DNA of 64,000 bases. Origin: Rhodotorula mucilaginosa. Lineage: Eukaryota > Basidiomycota > Microbotryomycetes > Sporidiobolales > Sporidiobolaceae. The translations under genes and the position numbers were made by a program. The DNA is taken from NCBI GenBank assembly GCA_034406715.1, contig CP137880.1, positions 186,001 through 250,000 on the forward strand, in the 5' to 3' direction. Under the pieces are notes generated by a model. That model made no database searches, was not told where the DNA came from, and saw nothing but the letters and a program-made list of their open reading frames with translations. Every line of letters starts with the position of its first letter. Position 1 is the first letter of the stretch. Of the stretch, positions 22,952 through 32,545 are shown piece by piece.

Positions 22952-25585
22952 TTACATCGATATCGACCCTCCCATCGCCATCCCTGCCACCGCTCCTCCG
23001 ACTGCTAGACCCTGCCACCCCGCACCCCAGCTTGACCTGCCGCCGAAGAAAGCAGAGCGTAGGCCGAGACCTGCTAAGGCGAAGGGGCCAAACCTGCGTC
23101 AAATGACAGCCTCAGTCAGTGCTGATCGACGGGGCAACACCTTCTCGGATCGAATTACGCGCGAGGTCCAGGAACAACAGATGGATCCGCTAAATCGGCA
23201 CGCGTGATGAGCCCTTCCGGTTCCGTCGAGCCGTAACCACTCGCGCTGCGTGAAGGAGTCAGTATTTGCTAGAGAGCTTGCAAAAGCGTTCGCACGTACC
23301 CAAAGTGCAAGTCACGAGGTATTGGCTTCAGAAAGGCGCCGCCATTCTGCTCCCCTAGCGGGCACGCCGGCCGAGATGTAGGGGATGTTTTCTTTCGCTG
23401 AGTTGCGGTGTCTTTCGCTCGCTTATGTCGCGCCTGCTGCGATCCGCGATCGTTCGCGTAGGTGACGCAGAGAAGCTCCGACGGATGCGAGACGCTGGCG
23501 TCCGCGTAGCCGGCTGCGCTATACTCTGCCTTCGTTTCGGCGGCCGCTGCCGAGGCGGTCCCGCTCACGCGTGACTTGAAAGACGACAGGATTGCGTTCG
23601 GCTGGAAAGCGCCGCGCGAGACTGCACAGGCGCAATCAGAGTAAGGGACGTTGTAGCGAGCCTGTCATTCAGGTTGAAGTGTGAGCTTGACAGCGAGCCC
23701 GTGCGAACGAAAACAACGCACATTCCAGGCCTCTGTCGTGTCCGCGAAGAGCTGCGCAAGAGCTGACTCTTCGATGGCAGCGTCGTGATCCACATATCGA
23801 CCGACTTGGCTCTTCATGTCGGCAAAGTAGCTCGACTTGAGCATGTGCGTTTGCCAGGTGAGCTCCTGCAAATCGTTGTCAGCGTGAAAAAGAGGGAGAG
23901 GTACATCGATCACACTGCTCACAATATCGACCGTTGGAACGGTTATGAGCCGCGGGTTCGCGGCAACCAAGTCCATGAAGCCGTGGTAACGAGCAATCGC
24001 GCGATCGAGCAGGGCGGTCTCCCCGGCCACCTGTTCGGGTCGAAGCCAGCCAAGCTGACCAAGCGCAGCAGTGTAGTCCGCTTCGCGTAGGACCTATGCA
24101 AAATTACGCGTCAGCAGCATCGCTCAAACTGCGTGAGGAAGATCACTCACAGACGCAGCCAGATGGAGAGAGAATGCTTCGCCGCGGCGATATCGATACA
24201 TGATGGCTTCGATACTAGAGAGAGTTCATGTCAGATCACGCCCATGACTCGCTCCGTCGCGAGGTCACACGTACGCAGGCTGCTTTGTGATGCCGAGCGC
24301 CTTTTGAAACATCTGCTCGACGGCGGCGCGGTCAAAACCGAGGGCGACGGCAACATCGTGCGCGCTGTCGGCGCGTTGCACTTCGAGCGTGCGAGCAATT
24401 CTAGTGGCGACCCATCGTGCGGCTTCGGATCCGGCCGGCTGGTCCGGTAGCGACCACGGGTTGATCACGGTGCCGCTGTTGAGACGTCCGTCAGCTCGAA
24501 ACCACGACCAGAAGTAACGCAGGCAGCCGACTGACGCAATTGTCGCGAGAGGGTCGGGCTTGCACTTGAACATATCAGCTGCAAGCTTCAGCACGCCGAG
24601 ATTGGCGTGGGTATATTCGGTTCCCTCTGGCGTCAACGCCCGAAAGCCTTGCTGCGCATATCCCGTTCCGTCTTCGGCGAGCCATGCTGCAGAAAGAGCT
24701 TTTCAGTCGGGGAGTAATGTTGATGACAAAGTCCATACATCTCGAACTCACGGACTTCGATGGACGGGAAGCCGTCGATGTCGGGTGTGAAGCGGGACGT
24801 GGTCGAGGCGAAGTGTTGGACGGGGTCGAACGGCGTGTTCGTCAGGCTGGTCCAGATGCTTTGCATGGCCGGGTCCACCATGAGCTGAAGAGAGGTCGGG
24901 TCGATAGCAAAGGCCTGCGGATGATCGCGGGTATGAGCAAGTTCAGCAAGAGCATTATTCGGAAAATCGCCCCACTCACGATATCGCCCAGTAGAGTTTC
25001 CGGCATGGAGCGCAGAACAGGATATACTCGAAGCGAGTCCTCGGCGAAGCAGCTGCGGAGAGACGAAGTTTAGCGTGGCGATGCTGGGTGAAACGCTGTG
25101 CCGAAGGACCCGAAAGCTCACAACGGATTCACGAGGTAGGAGTGCAGAACGAGGCACACATCCAGTGGCGGAAGCACCTTTTCCGGTTCGCCATCGTGTA
25201 CCGTCGCCATCAAGGCTCTCAGATAGAGCTCCAGTCGGTATACCGCCACTTCGACGAACAAGGACCACCGCGACGGGGCGTCGAGTTTCTCAGCGATTCC
25301 TGCACTGGTCTCTTCGACGGTTTTACGGAGGCGATCGAACGCTCCCAGCAGTCGAATATGAGCGAGCACGTCGGAGCGCGTGAGGAACAGGGTTCCCTGC
25401 GAGTCCTTGTGGTTGTGCTGCCCGACAGGATAGGTTGTCGGAAAGGAGAAAGGCGGAGGTGGCGTCTCGCTCCGTGCGTCTGGCGGTGCGTCGTAGCTCG
25501 CTTCGGTCCGAGCAGCAGGGATGTCAGTCGCCTCCTCCTGTGCTGTCGCATGCGAGCGACTCCTGAGGCGCTTGAGAAAGGGCAT
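22952..25585 (-). CDS. Glycine-rich-domain (GRDP/DUF1399) protein
   Basis: Proteins of this family (PF07173) occur in fungi and plants; their biochemical role is poorly known. The family core is visible: PPLDVCLVLHSYLVNP near 25140, then RAIARYHGFMDLVAANP and LQELTWQTHMLKSSYF near 23900, and GRYVDHDAAIEES near 23790. After EAWN an intron is removed and the frame continues ARYNVPYSDCACAV. The C-terminus is Gly-rich (FFGGRSSWGAGWQGL, then GMAMGGSISM). Two more 3' introns, with donors GTACGT near 23291 and GTAATT near 23154, keep this frame and give the TAA at 22952-22954. The start MPFLKRLRSRSHATAQ at 25585 is the first ATG before the conserved part, but open reading extends upstream. The gene ends 11 bp from the stop of the converging CLC gene, so the 3' UTRs must overlap. 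Confidence 0.8.
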
Positions 25586-26313
25586 GGTTGTGGGGACGCG
25601 CGCCGGAATCGAAGGAGCAATACAGTCGACGTCGTCGCGGCCGGCTCTTCGTGCACGATGGACCAGAAAGGGATCGAGCTGTAACAGTGTAGACCTTAGC
25701 GGGTCAAGCTGCGCAGGATGGAGCAGTAGAGAACCGCGAATGTACAGAAGTCGCGGGCGGCCAGCTGCAGCCGGAAGTGGGGGGAAGAAAGCCGTGCCGT
25801 CATCGCCCCAAAAACAGAGTCGAAACTCAATTTGGTCGGACGAAATGCTCGGCAGCTGTACTGACAACCACCTTAAGCTTGGGCGCATAGCACATGCGTC
25901 GACCCTTATCAATCCGAGAGCGTTCACCGGAAAGCAAGCGTTCGAATCTGTCCTCGCAAGTCGGAAAGCGGCGCGGATTCAAGAAGGATGGCAAGGAGGG
26001 GCGTCATTTCGTCCTCATGCATGAACTGGCGATCGATGGAAAAAGTATCAGCATCCAGGGTGCATAAAATTCGGTATGGAGCACGCACGCCACTACATCT
26101 GGTGCATTGACTCTGGCAGATTCGCCTCCGAGTCCGCCTTGCCCGCGATGTCGCTCGTGACGGTGCTCTGGTCGCGAGCATGGCCTCATCCGACTCGATG
26201 TGAGAGGTCGCCTTGCCTCCAAGCCCGCACTGACTCGCTCATCGTGCGCCGCGTCGTATCGACGCAGGCGATACGGGCGGCCGCGCCGGAACGCGTGACG
26301 CCGAACGGCCCGC
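25586..26313 (-). other. Gene-poor stretch with a possible small minus-strand gene
   Basis: Between the GRDP start and the lipoyltransferase stop. Two minus-strand blocks are protein-like: MHEDEMTPLLAILLESAPL (from about 26025) and QIEFRLCFWGDDGTAFF (about 25850-25700). They join in frame if an intron from the GTGAAC donor near 25930 to an AAG acceptor near 25873 is removed. The product would be either a short separate protein or an N-terminal extension of the GRDP protein, since the frame runs on into it. No homology is recognised. Confidence 0.3.
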
Positions 26314-27290
26314 TCAAACGCCCTGAGCCATCGTCTTTTCGAGTGGCGGGAGCCGCCCTTCGACGCCATCGGTGATCATCTTGCGCGCCTCGAGGTACTC
26401 GTCGTCGCCCTGCAGCTGCTGCATCTGTCGTCCGTACATCTGCCCGAACAAGTCGACCGCCGTCGGGACCGTGTCGAGGACTCGGAGCGCGTCTTTGCCT
26501 TCGACATTGCCGAGCTTGCGCAGTTCGGCATCGACGTTCGTCGACGAGACGTCGGCGAGCCCGCACGCGACGATCTGGTCGAACCAAGCCTTGGTCTGTT
26601 CTTCGACGTTCAAGCTGAATCCGTGCAGCGAGATCCGTCTCCGAATGTGGATGCCGATCGAGCCGATCTTGGTCGTTGGCGAGGTGAAGACGCCCGTATA
26701 TTCGAGCGGATAGACGGGGACTCCGAGACTTTTGGCGAAATTCTCGAGGAAGCGTTCGAGGTGATCGACGTAGCAGCGCGTCGAGAGCTGGAGCAATCGC
26801 AAGCCAAAGCGTCAGCCGCGAGTAGGAGCAATCGGGCGTCATGTCGACGCACCTGAGCTGCGCCGAGGTCCATCAAAGAGTAGCCGACGAGTTGTCCCGG
26901 TCCATGGTAGGTCGTCTGCCCTCCTCGCATCGCGTGCACATAGTCCGCCCCGAGCGCCCTGAGCCGTGCTCCCTCTTGTTCGAGCTGTGTTGCATCCTTC
27001 TCCCTCCTGCCGGCCGTGTAAACTGGCGTATGCTGCAAGAGGAGCAGGATGTCGGTTTCGGCGACCCGTTCGAGCGAGGTTCGAGCGCCTTGGTCGGCCC
27101 GCGGGTCGAGCAGCGCCGCCTTGGCTGACAATCGTGCTTGCACCAGCGACTCCTGTAGCAGGAGGCCTCGCTCGTAGGGCAGTTGGGACGGCAGGTACGT
27201 CCAGACGACAGGTCGCTTTGCGGACGCGGCGGCCTTGACGGCGGCCTGGGCGCTCGAGCAGGCGGTCCGGCGTGCTGCAGTAGCGAGCAT
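26314..27290 (-). CDS. LIP2: Lipoyl(octanoyl) transferase, mitochondrial (LipB/Lip2)
   Basis: LipB-type enzymes move octanoyl groups from acyl carrier protein to lipoyl domains (first the glycine-cleavage H protein in mitochondria), the first step of protein lipoylation. Two exons (27290-26853 and 26787-26314; 65-nt intron) join in frame to 303 residues. Motifs: LLLQHTPVYTAGRR, then RGGQTTYHGPGQLVGY, which is the family signature; TKIGSIGIHI with the conserved Lys; and QIVACGLADVSSTN with the catalytic Cys. The N-terminus from the ATG at 27290 (MLATAARRTACSSAQAAV) is basic and Ala/Ser-rich without acidic residues, as in a mitochondrial targeting peptide. The frame stays open upstream; I choose 27290 because it gives this presequence. 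It diverges from the Bim1-like gene. Confidence 0.93.
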
Positions 27291-27845
27291 AGTGCTCTCG
27301 GGTGTCGGCGAGCCTGCTGATCGTCTGCAGTCGAAGTTCTTGAAAGACGGCGGAAATGGCGCGGGTCGAAAGATTTTCCAGCTGAAATCGCGCGTGGCGA
27401 GCGGCCGACGCGAGCCCGCGCCCAAAGACTCGGCCGTCGGCGCGCGCATTGTTTCACGCGCAACATTGACCTTCTCTCGAGTGGCAGCGTCCTTCCTGGG
27501 CTGTACAACGCCTCTTGCTTACTGCTGGCACCAGCCAGCTAAGCCAGAGCCTGTCTTGCTGTCAATTTGCACCTTTCCGAGGCCGTCCGAGGCGTACAGG
27601 CTGCATCTTCGCTCTCCTGAACTTCTTCGCCACTGTCTCGCAATACTTCACCCGGACGCGCGTCTCGCTCCCAGGCTTGCTCGGAACCACTCCAGGACGG
27701 CGAGACGCTACGAGCGGTCTGTGCTCGTCTGCTTCGGAGCCTCGCGGAACGCGATCGCCGCTTGGTCGCCTCGCGCCTCTTTTCCTCCTACTCTTCACTT
27801 TCGGCTTTTCTCGAATCCGTCACCGACTCCCCCGGCCAATATAAT
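27291..27845. promoter_or_regulatory. Divergent promoter region, lipoyltransferase / Bim1-like gene
   Basis: 555 bp between two ATGs on opposite strands. Pyrimidine-rich tracts (around 27770-27830) precede the Bim1-like ATG. Open frames here lack ATG starts and protein-like composition. I did not find a convincing copper-response element by eye. Confidence 0.4.
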
Positions 27846-28728
27846 ATGAAGTTCAGCGCTGTGCTTCCTGCTCTTATGACTTTGCCGCTGCTTGCGTCGG
27901 CGCACTTCACCCTCGACTACCCGACTTCGCGCGGTTTCGACGAAGATATCGAACCTCGTGCGTTTGACGGTCTTCCTCACCCGGGTCGGATCTGCTAACC
28001 GCCTCCATACACTTTCGAAGAATTCTGCGGAGGCTTCCCTACGCCGTCGTCGGAGCGCACGCCGTTCCCGCTCTCGGGCAGCGCGCCCGTCCTGATCGAC
28101 TCGCACCACCCGTCGGCGATTGTCGGCATGTTCCTCTCGTTCGACTCGAACCCGACCAGCTTTTCCCAGTTCAACCAGACCAGCTCTGGTCAGCAGTATG
28201 GGCTGCTCGACAACTTTGGTTCCATCACCGGCTCCGGCGAGGTGCGCAACAAATTTCCCCGTCCGCGCCTTGTGTCTTGCTGGCCCCCTGCTAATCTTGC
28301 TTGCCCGCGTACAGTTCTGTTTCCAAGTGGATGTCGCCTCTCTCGGCGTGAGCGGATTGTCGAACGGATCCGTCGCGACCTTGCAGTAAGTGCAATGTCA
28401 AGGTCGACCTTCTTTGCCCCATGACTCACCTACCTGCGCATCTCGCAGAGTCGAGTTCAACGGAGGCGACGGCAGTCTCTTCCAATGCGCCGACCTCGTC
28501 CTCGTCGACAACTACTCGGTCCCCTCGAACGTGACCTGCAAGAACGAGACCACCACGGCGTCGTCCTCGGCCGCCGCTTCGGGCAGCGCGTCGCAGTCGA
28601 GCGCTTCCGGTTCGGCGGGTGCCCAGTCAACTGGCACTCCGAGCAGTGCCGCGAGCCGCACGCTCGTCACCTCGGCAGTCGGTGCTGGTCTCGCGGCCGT
28701 CGCAGGCGCCGCCGTACTGCTGATCTAG
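27846..28728 (+). CDS. Bim1-like (X325, LPMO-related) GPI-anchored copper protein
   Basis: Exons 27846-27957, 28021-28241, 28315-28385 and 28449-28728 join in frame to 227 residues. A signal peptide (MKFSAVLPALMTLPLLASA) is followed at once by HFTLDYPTSRGFDED. The mature protein therefore starts with His, as needed for a copper histidine brace. EPQFCGGF, formed across intron 1, is the family signature. Ser/Ala-rich sequence and a hydrophobic tail (TSAVGAGLAAVAGAAVLLI) at the C-terminus fit a GPI anchor. Family knowledge: X325 proteins look like lytic polysaccharide monooxygenases, but in Cryptococcus Bim1 helps the Ctr1 transporter take up copper. Intron 1 ends in AAG, not CAG or TAG; this acceptor is required to give EPQFCGGF. 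A Ctr transporter and a metalloreductase lie 7-8 kb downstream. Confidence 0.92.
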
Positions 28729-28890
28729 AGTGGCCTCGAGGAGCGGTTTCTATGTAGACGGTTTGTCCGGTCACTTTGGGATCCGACTTTTGCCAGCACG
28801 GGGGATGAAAGCTAGTCACGCCATGCGGTATCACTGGCTTAGAGACCGGTAAAGACTGGGCCATGAGAAGAAAGTCTATCATGCAGCATG

Positions 28891-30572
28891 TCATTCCACC
28901 TTGTCCCGTTTCTTTGCCGGTGAGGTGGCTAGAATCCCATCTTCATCCAAGTCCACCACGAGGTCCTGAACTTGCGAGAGACCCTTCTTGATGAGCCAGC
29001 CAGCGACGACCCAAGCGACATGGCCGGCGAACCCGGCCGCCACCGCCGTCGTCTGTCACGAGCGTCGATAATGATGATCAGCTCCGGCAAGAAGACGAGA
29101 GCCCGAACACCTTTCATGCTCACCAGGGCGGCTTGGACCTGAAGCGGCGCAAAGAGGTAGCCGTTCTGTCGATTCACTTTGAGGCGCCGCCGGGTCCACG
29201 TGAGAAAGTCCATGCACTGCGCCCGTTTTGTTTTCCGTATCAGCATAACGAAAAGATGGACTTGGGTGACTAAAAAGGTACGCACGAAAGCGGCAAGTAG
29301 AGGCTGCACGTAATACACGTTGGGTACCGGAGGTTCGGGTAACCAGTTTGGTCGCATGAGGCGAAAGGTTACATTCACAGCAATGTAGAAACGATCTGCA
29401 CGACGCGGAGCGATGGTCAGACGGGATCGGGTACGTGTGCGGGGGACGAGGACACGGTTGAGATGACTCACGAACGTTCCCTACGAAAGCTTCGAGTAGG
29501 CCAAACAGCGCGACGCCGCGCGCGCAGTGGAGCAAGAAAGCGATGACGGGGTTCGCGATAACAGCAGCGTCGGTCTCCGCACGCCAGAACGTGCCGCACG
29601 AGGTCAGGTTGCGCCGGACCGGATGATGGTATACCATCCAGCCTGGCTCGGCCGCCGTATCGTTCGTCCTCGTCGTCGTTGAACTCGGATTCGGACTCCA
29701 CGTTTCGTTGACCGTTTTCCAGTGTTCCTCGCGCGCAGAGGCCCATCGACAGTCGCCAGTAAGGACTCCGATGGTAGAGGAGAATTCGCGCAGGCCGTCG
29801 CCGAGCGCGCGATAATTGATCAGCGAAGGGGCTGCAGTGAACAGGCCTCTTTGGTCAGCAAAGTTCCTACCGCCTGATCGCCCCGCGCTGGCGAGCACTT
29901 ACAGAGCTTGCCGTTCGTCCGAAGCAGGTCTCGCTCCGTGAACTCGAGCGCGCGGTCCGCGACGAAGCCGAAGACGTAACCTCCGATGAGCAGAATCACC
30001 AGAGTGACAAGCGGAGCGGCGTCTGGAGGTCCGGAAGGAACGAGTCAAGGAGGGGCGGGATCAGAGCATTACCATTAGTCGGTGCAACAGCGGATCAGAG
30101 AAGGAAAGCCTTACAGCGGTGTCCCAGGAAGCTGGCGATGCCCGAGGATCGAAAGCGGTATTTCTCGCCGCATTGCGTGCACCGGTAGAAGCTGTTCTTG
30201 CGATCCGCTTCCCGCCAGCTTCGGAGACATCCTTGGTGAACGTAGCGCGCCTAGAGAAAGTGTACACGGGGATCCAGTTAGCGAGGAAAAGGAAGATCAT
30301 CAGCGTCGGAGAAATGCAGTCAAGCAGGCGGTGGGCGGCCTGGTGGGGAGAGAACTCACGGTTCCGCTACATCTACACGGGGCAATCAGTCGACCATCCT
30401 CGTCGTCTCCTGAAGCGAAGCAGATCCTGCACGTGCGGTCATCGTCCGAGTCGCCGCCGGTGACCGGTTCCCTCTCTTGCGTCGGTCCGCCGTCCGTAGT
30501 CGCTATCACGGGAGGCTGGGGCGTCCTGGGCGGAGGAGAAACATCGTCCAGGGTGGCATCTTGTTCGGCCAT
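28891..30572 (-). CDS. RING-CH (MARCH-type) membrane E3 ubiquitin ligase
   Basis: RING-CH ligases are membrane proteins that ubiquitinate other membrane proteins. The RING-variant domain is near the N-terminus: DRTCRICFASGDDEDG, then IAPCRCSGT, and after an intron RYVHQGCLRSWRE and FYRCTQCGEKY. This gives the C4HC3 order. Several hydrophobic segments follow, such as PLVTLVILLIGGYVFGFVAD (about 30000) and FLLHCARGVALFGLLEAFVG (about 29530). The last exons read ALVSMKGVRALVFLPELIIII and TAVAAGFAGHVAWVVAGWLI. The start MAEQDATLDDVSPPP at 30572 is chosen as the first ATG close to the domain. The end, SPAKKRDKVE before the TGA at 28891-28893, carries a lysine-rich tail that might be an ER-retrieval signal (inference). 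It converges with the Bim1-like gene (162 bp between stops). Confidence 0.88.
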
Positions 30573-30932
30573 ACGCGTCGCGTGCCTGGCTGTGTCTGAT
30601 CCGTGAGACGCGACCGGAACTGCCGCAAGTGGAGCCGCGCCCAGGATGGTTTGGCCTGCGAGCGGTCGATGCGCCGAGAGGACCGGCGGGATAGACGAGT
30701 CGAGACGTCTATGACAGCTAGGCCTGATCGCGCAAGGCCGGCAGGAATGTGGCGGCTGAGTGAGCGAATGCACAGAGTTTGACAGTTCGCATCTCACCCT
30801 TTCCCACAAGACGACCCTCCCGAGCGTGAAGCGATATTATAGAAGAGAGCGAGGCTCGTTTGCATTATATGACAACAAAAAGTGCGAGAGGAAAAGACAA
30901 AAGACGACGAAAATGTCTGTGGTGCCGGATTT
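30573..30932. other. Short intergenic region between tandem minus-strand genes
   Basis: 360 bp between the p25 stop and the RING-CH ATG. An AT-rich patch (30830-30890, including gatattatag and cattatatgac) is the only visible feature; it may be the p25 3' end or a promoter of the RING-CH gene. Confidence 0.35.
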
Positions 30933-31871
30933 TTAGTCTGGGCGGAAGTTGAGATACGCGTTCTTCGCTATGCTCTCGACGGCTTCCGGGGTCGACTCTG
31001 GAAGTTGTCCGATAAGGCGAGCTGGTGTGACAGGAGAGGTATCGAAGGTCAGCGATTGGGAGGAGAGCGTTGCCCGATTGTGTTGATCATTCCGGCCTGC
31101 AGACTCACCTGGACTGCCGCCCCATTCAGTCAAACTCGGAATGACTGTCCCAGCGCCGACGACTGCGCCATCCGCCACCTTGCAGAAGTCTTTGAGGATG
31201 ACAAGGGGACCCTGTGCGGCAGATGCGGCCGTCAGCGCCTTTTCCGCATCGAGGCAGTCCGTGACCATGGATTCGCCAGCGTCTCCGACACCACCGCTCC
31301 TACGCCAATATGGCGGTATTACACGGCCGTGCCGGAACTCTGAGTGCGAAGAGCGGGAGCGGGAGAACGGTGGACGCACAATGATGCAGCCTTTTCCGAT
31401 CTCGACGCCGTTCCCGATTGTAGCCGCTTCCACCACGGATCCCGCTCCGATCGTGACCAGATCTCCAAGCTTCATCGGGTAGTAGGAGAACATGCTGTCA
31501 CACAATTCGCACGGCGCCAGGCATCAGCGTGCCGGTTCGGAAGCAGAGAAATCGGCGCTGACCGTCGCCCAGACTCACCCTTTGTACGTCTTGTAACACG
31601 GCCTCAAGACAGTATTCTCTCCGACGTTGCAGTATTTGCCCATCGCGAGCGTGACCGTCGCCGCCTCTTTCCCACCCGCACCGCCGCCGCCTGCGCCTGC
31701 CCTTCGGAGGTCGCCTCGGAGGATACAGCCGGGTTGGAGGATCGACTTGCCGCCGAGGAGGATATTCTGCGGGCCCGAGATGAGGCACGAGCGCGAGACG
31801 AGGTTGCCTGTCTCGGTTTGGATCCAGTTGGACCGTGGCTTGGTCGACGAGGAAGCCGACGAGCGTGACAT
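30933..31871 (-). CDS. Dynactin subunit p25 (DCTN5 / ropy-12 type)
   Basis: p25 sits at the pointed end of the dynactin complex and helps dynein bind endosomes. It folds as a left-handed parallel beta helix of hexapeptide repeats, visible here as LVSRSCLISGPQNILLGG, MGKYCNVGENTVLRPC, then LVTIGAGSVVEAATIGNG and FCKVADGAVVGAGTVIPSL. The start MSRSSASSSTKPRSNW at 31871 is the only ATG in the first exon. Introns lie near 31497-31577, 31215-31395 (which joins GCII to GPLVILKDF) and 31030-31105. The last exon, ESTPEAVESIAKNAYLNF, ends at 30933. An Ala/Gly-rich loop (GAGGGGAGG) interrupts the first coils and is longer than I expect for the family. It diverges from the invertase gene. Confidence 0.9.
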
Positions 31872-32545
31872 GTTTGTTTGCCCGGCTCGCTCCAAGCCTC
31901 ACAGCTATGATTGTTCCGACGACGTGACGACTCTTGCCCCCGCAGCTGGGTCTAGAGCTTGGCGTGCACGCGCCTGCCCTTGCTCCGTCTCGGCGTCACG
32001 ACGACCTGCTGCGACCTTGTGACTGGCTGATGAGAGAGCGACGGCCGAGACGAATGAAGGAGCGTCTCGTTCAAGGGTACACGTGCTGCAGCTGTGCACT
32101 CGTGTTGCAAGCCTGTCGACGGAACCCTTACACGCGGCGACTGTCCTGCTGCGAAGGAGCGGCGGCAAGCGGCGGAATCAAGCGAGGATTGCAATGATCG
32201 TTGCCCTCTCTGACCACGACAAGCTGACGGCGCAGCTCGCGTCCAGTGCGACGCTATGGGTCGCGCAAGTCTCTAGCCGTACATAGGTGCTGCTGGCTGA
32301 GTGTCTGGACTCCGCTGGGCAGTCTGGCAACAAATTGGACGACGGATCTTCGGACCAGTGCGGACCGGCAAGAGTCCGCGCTCGACAAAGCCGAGACCCC
32401 CGTGCTTCTTTAGCGTCATCGATGTCTATTCCTCCCCCACTTGCAGATCCATATGCATGTGGTGCGCTGAGATCAGGAATTCTTCGCGCCCGCCGAACTC
32501 GTCATCTGCCTGTTCTCGACCCAGAGCTCCCTTCCCTGAGCTGCT
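31872..32545. promoter_or_regulatory. Divergent promoter region, dynactin p25 / invertase
   Basis: 674 bp between the two ATGs. On the minus strand GTGGGG (plus-strand CCCCAC, 32435-32440) lies about 105 bp upstream of the invertase ATG and matches the SYGGRG core bound by fungal Mig1/CreA repressors. Glucose repression of an invertase gene would be expected, but a 6-base match in a GC-rich genome is weak evidence. Confidence 0.35.
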
